A stretch of DNA of 9,860 bases from an uncultured bacterium. Lineage in GTDB: Bacteria; Patescibacteriota; Dojkabacteria; SC72. Positions 5,631 through 9,860 of this stretch are shown here, piece after piece. The position numbers were made by a program, and so were the translations under genes. The notes under the pieces were generated by a model. It was not told where the DNA came from and searched no databases. It saw only the letters and a program-made list of their open reading frames with translations. Each line of letters begins with the position of its first letter. Position 1 is the stretch's first letter. The stretch covers positions 1-9,860 of the forward strand of contig CALLXA010000130.1 in the NCBI GenBank assembly GCA_938015795.1, read 5' to 3'.

Positions 5631-6578
5631 ATGAAAATAAATACACTTTTCCTAGGTTCTGACTGGGAATCTCTTGAAACATTAAAAGCTTTAGATCAAG
5701 ACACTCGTTTTAATATAGTGGGTGTAATAACACCCGAGGACAAACCTGTTGGTAGAGATCAAACAGTTCAATCTAGCAAAGTAAAGCTTTATGCCATTGA
5801 AAACAATATTCCTGTTTTCCATACCAACAAAAATGAAGAAAAATATGCTGAAGCTTTAGAATTATTTAAACCTGAATTAGTTGTGTGCAAAGCTTTTGGC
5901 GAAATAGTTCCAAAGTTTTTTTTGGATTACCCTAAGTACAAATGTATAAATGTACATTTCTCAATATTGCCTAAATATCGTGGAGCTGTTCCTATACAAA
6001 AAGCTATTTTAGATGGAGAAACAGAAACAGGAATTTCAATTATGTTGATGTCAGAAGGGTTGGACGAAGGAGATGTTTTGGAGATCTTTCAAGAGAAAAT
6101 TTCATCTGAAGATACAAATCAAAGCTTAAGGGAAAGATTAGTTAAAAAAAGTGCAGAAATTTTAGGTGATGTTTTAGAAAATTGGGTAAATGGAAAGATA
6201 ACTGCAAAGCCTCAAAATGATAGCTTGGCTACTTTCTGTTGGCAAAAAGACATTTCAAAAGAGAAAGCTTTAATAGATTGGAGAAATGAAGATTCTGATT
6301 ATATAGAAAGAAAGATTCGTGCCTTTATACCTTGGCCAATTGCTTGGACAATTTTGGATAAAAATGAAGATATTAGATTAAAGAATAAAAGATTGAAAAT
6401 ATTCAAAGCTAACATTGCTGATTTAAAGGCCTCTTTTGACCCCGGGGTGATATTTATCTTAGAAGGAAAGGCTTATTTGCCAACCCGGGATGGTAAATGT
6501 TTGAATATTTTGGAGTTGCAATTAGAGGGTAAAAATAAGATGACAGAATCAGAATTTGTTAATGGTTTTGGTGATTAA
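5631..6578 (+). CDS. fmt: Methionyl-tRNA formyltransferase
   Basis: Fmt transfers a formyl group from 10-formyl-tetrahydrofolate to initiator Met-tRNA. The 315 residues equal the E. coli enzyme in length. The catalytic triad is in place: Asn107 and His109 in INVHFSILPKYRG, and Asp145 in SEGLDEGD. Other landmarks are VVCKAFGEIVP (84-94), PIQKAILDGETETGISIM (121-138), and the C-terminal tRNA-binding domain with KALIDW (212-217) and PWPIAW (234-239). The start is ATG 5631: the protein begins MKINTLFLGS as expected, and a TATAAT box sits 6 nt upstream, with no Shine-Dalgarno. It is divergent from queA. Its stop shares TTAA with the stop of the convergent LemA-like gene. Copies S5 (Asp-Pro-Gly-Val) and S6 (Thr-Arg-Asp) of the CCCGGG motif lie in the last quarter. 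Confidence 0.97.
   Translation: MKINTLFLGSDWESLETLKALDQDTRFNIVGVITPEDKPVGRDQTVQSSKVKLYAIENNIPVFHTNKNEEKYAEALELFKPELVVCKAFGEIVPKFFLDYPKYKCINVHFSILPKYRGAVPIQKAILDGETETGISIMLMSEGLDEGDVLEIFQEKISSEDTNQSLRERLVKKSAEILGDVLENWVNGKITAKPQNDSLATFCWQKDISKEKALIDWRNEDSDYIERKIRAFIPWPIAWTILDKNEDIRLKNKRLKIFKANIADLKASFDPGVIFILEGKAYLPTRDGKCLNILELQLEGKNKMTESEFVNGFGD
6439..6452. repeat. CCCGGG motif, copy S5 (inside fmt)
   Basis: ACCCCGGGGT is a perfect 10-bp palindrome, followed by GATA, matching the consensus CCCGGGGTG(A/G)TA. It is read as GAC CCC GGG GTG in fmt. Its CCCGGG starts 43 bp before that of S6. Confidence 0.65.
6484..6499. repeat. CCCGGG motif, degenerate copy S6 (inside fmt)
   Basis: CCCGGGATGGTAAATG differs from copy S1 (CCCGGGGTGGTAATG) by one substitution and one inserted A. 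It is read as ACC CGG GAT GGT, a different phase from S5. Confidence 0.5.
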
Positions 6579-7117
6579 TTATAAAGTGATTTTATATCTT
6601 CCAATAGGAAATTAAGTACATTGATTGGGAAGGTGTTTACTATTTTGTTATATTCCATTAGAAGTTTATTAAATTCTTTTATATCTTCTTTTACGCTGAT
6701 ATCTATACTTGATATCATATTTAAAACTTCTATTTCTTCATCGTTAAAACTTTCTGTTTTTAATTTTTTCAAAAATGTTTCTCTAGCTTTACTTCCTATA
6801 TTCACACAATTAAAGGAAAAATTATCACAGTTTTTTTGGAATTCAGATACATCTATCAATTCTAATCTTTCAATTAATTTGCTTTCACGATGATATCCTA
6901 GCTGTACTTCTTTTCCTATTTTAGTAAGATCTTCTTTTAATTTCGACAATTGCTTACATTGATTGTAGCCTTTAATTCCTAATACTAGTGAAAAGATTAG
7001 AAGAAGTATAATTCCAATAATTATAGAAATTTTAAGTGTAGGTTTAGGAATTTTAAATTTCCAAAGCTTCCTTTTCTCATCTTTTGGTTTTATTTTGTTT
7101 TCTTTTATTTTACTCAT
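6575..7117 (-). CDS. Small LemA-like membrane protein
   Basis: A 180-residue protein with a basic N-terminus (1-29), one membrane helix (about 29-49) and a helical, charged remainder. Two stretches recall the LemA family: KEVQLGYHRESKLIERL (69-85), where LemA has a VQLKRRxDLIPNLVE-type motif right after its membrane helix, and EFNKLLMEYNKIVNTFP (148-164), where LemA has an F/YN..V..YN....FP motif. Length and layout also fit LemA (about 185). The match is distant, so the family call is an inference. LemA proteins are membrane-anchored helical bundles of unclear function. The ATG 7117 overlaps the end of the ABC transporter gene by 8 nt (ATGAGTAA), implying translational coupling and a shared operon. 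The 3' end shares TTAA with the fmt stop. Confidence 0.8.
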   Translation of the reverse strand: MSKIKENKIKPKDEKRKLWKFKIPKPTLKISIIIGIILLLIFSLVLGIKGYNQCKQLSKLKEDLTKIGKEVQLGYHRESKLIERLELIDVSEFQKNCDNFSFNCVNIGSKARETFLKKLKTESFNDEEIEVLNMISSIDISVKEDIKEFNKLLMEYNKIVNTFPINVLNFLLEDIKSLYN

Positions 7118-9344
7118 ATCTTAAAGCATCAAGAGGAGCCATTTTAACTGCACGATTAGATGGGTACAATCCTGTTACAAATCCAACGAATGTGCTAACA
7201 AAAACAATACCTAAAATAATACTGATTGGTAAGAAATTTATTGCTATATATGCTCCCCCTTTGGATATAGAGACTAGAGATATTATCGTTGATAGTAAGA
7301 AGCCTAAGAGTATACCGAATGCAACTCCTAATGTTCCTCCTGTGATTCCCATTAACATGGATTCATTTATAAATAGGCTTCTTATCTCATCTGATTGCAT
7401 ACCAATTGTTTTCATTAAACCAACTTCTCTGGTTCTTTCTAATAGAGATACTGTCAATGTGTTAAACATTCCTAATATAGCTATGGATAATGCTATTGTT
7501 CCAACCAATAGCAATCCTATTTTTGCATAGTTAAATAGGCTTTCTACTTGAGATATAGTATCCATTACAGAGGTAGTTTCAAAACCTAATACTTCTATTT
7601 GTTTTCTAACTTCAGGGATGTAATTTTCATCTTTAATAACAATTCTTAATTGAGAGAATTCATTTATTTTTAAGTTTTCGAGTTCTAATATTGGTACGTA
7701 TATCACAGATGGATTACTATCTTCTACAACACCTTTAATTATATATACATTCTTTTCTCGATTTTCTTCGATAATTTCACTTTCTTGATCTAATTGATCC
7801 GTTATTTCAGATGTGACAAAATCAACACTTATATTCTTGCCTACGGCATCTTTTGGAAGAATACCTATTGTTGAAAGAAATTCATTATTTACAACAACTT
7901 CTTTGCTCTTGTCTTCAAATACATCACCTTCTGAAATTGTTATTGGTGAATTTTCTATATATTGAGATTGAACTCCGTATACAACAACATCTGTACTTGA
8001 TTGTTCAAATCCAACTCTTGCAGCAATATTAATTAATGGCATTATTTCTTGTACATTTTCTATTTTGCTAATTCTTTCAACATTTTCAGCATTTAATAGT
8101 ACATTGCTACTAACTGTTGGTGTAACGTCTATTTGTTTTAAGTCTTCAATTTTAGTTACTTCATTTATTACTAATTTTTCCAATCCATAGCCGAGTGATA
8201 AGAGGAATACTATAAACCCAATACCTATTGCCATACCAAAGATAGTGATCATGGTTCGAGATTTTTTTATCCAAAGATTTTTCAATGAAATTTCTGTTAA
8301 ATCCAAACTATTTATACTTGAAGATATTTTTCCTTTGGGATTTTTATCAATAAATCGTGTTATTTTAGAGAATATTTTTTTCCAATTACTCTCTGTTTTG
8401 GAGAAGCTTTTTATATATTTAGAAAAAAACCTTATTGTAACAAGAGTTATTAAGAATAGGCTCTGTAATATAAATGTAATATTAAATTTAATTGCATAAC
8501 CTATTTTTTGGAATATGTTTCTTTTATGTATATCTTCATTACTATCAAGTGGCTTAGGGAAAGGTTTGTTTCCCTCTTCTATAACATTGGCATCTTTTTC
8601 TATAAATATTTTTAGATCTTTAGCTATTTGTTTTTGAACTTCTTCTGCATTTTCTTCCGCAACTACAAGTATTTTTCTAATTCTTCCATCCAACATTAAT
8701 ACTACTCTATCTGCAATTTTCAAATATTCAGGGTTATGTGTAACCATAATAACTGTTTTACCTTCTTTTTGAAGTTTTAATAACAAATCTATCATTTCTT
8801 GACCACTTTTTACGTCAAGGTTTCCAGTTGGTTCATCCGCTATTAATATCTTAGGGTTAGTCATCAATGATCTAGCAACACCTACTTTTTGTTGTTCTCC
8901 TGCTGATAATTCATTAGGAACATACGATGCTCTGCTTTCCATACCAACTGTTTTGAGGACTTCTTCAGCTCTTATTAATGCTTCTTCCTTTTCTAATCCT
9001 ATTAATTGACCTGAAAATGCTATATTTTCAATAACCGTAAGAGATTTAATCCAGTTTTGCTGTTGATACATGATTCCAATTTCTCGCTTTCGTGTATTAG
9101 TCCTATCAACTGTGCCCATCTTCCAAAGATCCATACCTTCTAATTTGATAGAGCCAGCATCAGGTCTTTCTAATCCCATTACTCCATGTAAAAGTGTAGA
9201 TTTACCACATCCTGATGGACCAAAAACTATTAAAAATTCTCCTTTATAGATATCTAGGCTTACATTTTTTAATACATGTGTATAACGATCACCTATTTTA
9301 AAACTCTTAAAAACATCTTTTACCGTTATTATTGTTTGATTCAT
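7110..9344 (-). CDS. MacB-like ABC transporter: fused ATPase and FtsX-type permease
   Basis: The 744 residues combine two parts. The ATPase (1-225) has Walker A GPSGCGKST (42-50), the Q-loop QQQNW (94-98), a signature LSAGEQQK (146-153) in place of the common LSGGQQQR, Walker B ILIADE (166-171) and the switch His203. The permease shows four expected membrane helices: about 365-386, then 607-632, 660-690 and 703-725. An extracytoplasmic domain (about 390-600) lies between the first two, and the C-terminal FtsX region has the typical LLERTREVGLMKTIGM and GLYPSNRAVKMAPLDALRYE stretches. MacB-type proteins do not carry cargo through the membrane; they transmit ATP-driven movement to a partner outside. 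E. coli MacB has 648 residues. The excess is mainly a linker (about 226-350) with one more hydrophobic stretch (286-307). The gene starts 14 nt after the Fn3 gene with no clear Shine-Dalgarno and runs into the LemA-like gene. No MacA-like adaptor is visible. Confidence 0.93.
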   Translation of the reverse strand: MNQTIITVKDVFKSFKIGDRYTHVLKNVSLDIYKGEFLIVFGPSGCGKSTLLHGVMGLERPDAGSIKLEGMDLWKMGTVDRTNTRKREIGIMYQQQNWIKSLTVIENIAFSGQLIGLEKEEALIRAEEVLKTVGMESRASYVPNELSAGEQQKVGVARSLMTNPKILIADEPTGNLDVKSGQEMIDLLLKLQKEGKTVIMVTHNPEYLKIADRVVLMLDGRIRKILVVAEENAEEVQKQIAKDLKIFIEKDANVIEEGNKPFPKPLDSNEDIHKRNIFQKIGYAIKFNITFILQSLFLITLVTIRFFSKYIKSFSKTESNWKKIFSKITRFIDKNPKGKISSSINSLDLTEISLKNLWIKKSRTMITIFGMAIGIGFIVFLLSLGYGLEKLVINEVTKIEDLKQIDVTPTVSSNVLLNAENVERISKIENVQEIMPLINIAARVGFEQSSTDVVVYGVQSQYIENSPITISEGDVFEDKSKEVVVNNEFLSTIGILPKDAVGKNISVDFVTSEITDQLDQESEIIEENREKNVYIIKGVVEDSNPSVIYVPILELENLKINEFSQLRIVIKDENYIPEVRKQIEVLGFETTSVMDTISQVESLFNYAKIGLLLVGTIALSIAILGMFNTLTVSLLERTREVGLMKTIGMQSDEIRSLFINESMLMGITGGTLGVAFGILLGFLLSTIISLVSISKGGAYIAINFLPISIILGIVFVSTFVGFVTGLYPSNRAVKMAPLDALRYE

Positions 9345-9358
9345 ATTAATAGATAATG

Positions 9359-9860
9359 TTATTTTAGAAAACTAAATACTGAAGATAAAGAATTTATTAC
9401 ATTCTCAAATACTGTATCTACATTTTTAGGAGTAATCGTTATTATCGGTCCTTTTTCAGATTGATTACCAGCAATATCCTCACTAACAATATTTACATTA
9501 TATACTTTAGAAGGTGATAGATTGCTTATTATTACGCTATGTTTTGTTCTTATCTCAGAGCTAATACTTGTGCTTGAAGTATAGTTTCCCAAACTACCTT
9601 CCCCATATTCAACATGGCTTGTGCTTGGTTCATCAGTATCCCAAGTTACTATCAATTGAGCGCTTCTACTTTTATCTCCCTGTATACTTCTACTTATCAA
9701 ATCACCCATTACTTTTACATTTGATATAATAGGTGGTCTAGTATCTGTAGCAGTCGTGAAAGTAACTTTATCAGATATTGCTCTGTTTCCCATATTATCT
9801 ATTCCTTCAACAATCGCTTCATACTGAGTTTCGGGTTTTAATTCCGTTAGATCCATGCTG
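9359..9860 (-). CDS. Fibronectin type III-domain surface protein, partial (C-terminal end)
   Basis: The frame is open at the right edge: one more Ser codon precedes the first internal ATG (9856), so the true start lies outside the window. The visible 166 residues hold the end of one Fn3-like domain (ELKPETQYEAIVEGIDNMGN) and one complete domain (about 42-145) with the typical TWDTDEPSTSHVEYG strand pair and NLSPSKVYNVNIVSEDIAGN ending. The short C-terminal tail (FENVINSLSSVFSFLK) is moderately hydrophobic and ends without a sorting signal. Such domains act outside the cell as adhesive or spacer modules, often in tandem. It lies 14 bp upstream of the MacB-like gene on the same strand, so the two are probably cotranscribed. 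Confidence 0.85.
   Translation of the reverse strand, partial: SMDLTELKPETQYEAIVEGIDNMGNRAISDKVTFTTATDTRPPIISNVKVMGDLISRSIQGDKSRSAQLIVTWDTDEPSTSHVEYGEGSLGNYTSSTSISSEIRTKHSVIISNLSPSKVYNVNIVSEDIAGNQSEKGPIITITPKNVDTVFENVINSLSSVFSFLK

Noticed and set aside
5593..5682. N-terminal extension of queA by 30 residues to ATG 5682
   Set aside because: The extra residues are not QueA-like, would overlap the fmt coding start, and would place the start upstream of the TATAAT box that serves queA.
7084..7530. Plus-strand ORF of 148 codons over the end of the ABC transporter
   Set aside because: Antisense shadow of conserved FtsX-domain sequence.
8254..8268. GGTTCGAGA, like a tRNA T-loop
   Set aside because: No acceptor or anticodon stems around it, and it lies within the conserved permease coding sequence.
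1..9860. CRISPR arrays, insertion sequences, tRNA or rRNA genes
   Set aside because: No regularly spaced direct repeats, transposase-like frames, terminal inverted repeats or tRNA/rRNA folds were found by eye. The CCCGGG copies are too short and too irregularly spaced for CRISPR.

Overview
The window is AT-rich (roughly one third G+C by eye), compact and bacterial. Every gene stops at TAA or TAG and reads through with the standard code, with Trp as TGG where I checked, so a TGA-recoding lineage such as Gracilibacteria or Absconditabacteria is unlikely. The divergent but recognisable housekeeping proteins, the near absence of Shine-Dalgarno sites, and the secreted Ig/Fn3-type proteins next to a MacB-like transporter suggest a Patescibacteria/CPR-type genome. 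No 16S or ribosomal-protein gene is present to confirm this.

Layout, left to right. (1) 1-1052, minus: the N-terminal 350 residues of a secreted CAP (SCP/PR1, YkwD-like) protein with Ig-like C-terminal domains, running off the left edge. (2) 1172-1444, minus: an HU-type nucleoid protein with a strong terminator behind it. (3) 1445-1771: a non-coding stretch of about 330 bp, more GC-rich than its surroundings. It holds a strong hairpin with a plus-strand T-run, a 16-bp GC palindrome and the rny terminator. (4) 1772-3295, minus: RNase Y, cut in two by a single in-frame TAA at 2147-2149. (5) 3534-5592, minus: tgt and queA, the queuosine tRNA-modification pair, 4 bp apart. (6) 5631-6578, plus: fmt, divergent from queA. 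(7) 6575-9860, minus: a Fn3-domain protein (partial), a fused MacB-like ABC transporter and a small LemA-like membrane protein, apparently one operon.

QueA and Tgt act on the same tRNA wobble guanosine: Tgt inserts preQ1 and QueA builds the cyclopentane ring on it. Fmt formylates initiator Met-tRNA. RNase Y starts mRNA decay. The right-hand operon looks like a cell-surface module: extracellular Fn3 protein, membrane ATPase, membrane-anchored helical protein.

The most unusual signal is a repeated GC-rich palindrome, CCCGGG usually extended to CCCGGGGTG(A/G)TA. It occurs six times, against about 0.2 expected. The most elaborate copy sits exactly between queA and fmt. It is flanked on both strands by perfect extended -10 boxes (TGnTATAAT) placed so close to both ATGs that both mRNAs should be essentially leaderless. 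Two further pairs, each spaced 43-44 bp, lie almost symmetrically about 0.82-0.87 kb on either side. The second main signal is the nonsense codon in rny. The third is the possible non-coding RNA between HU and rny.
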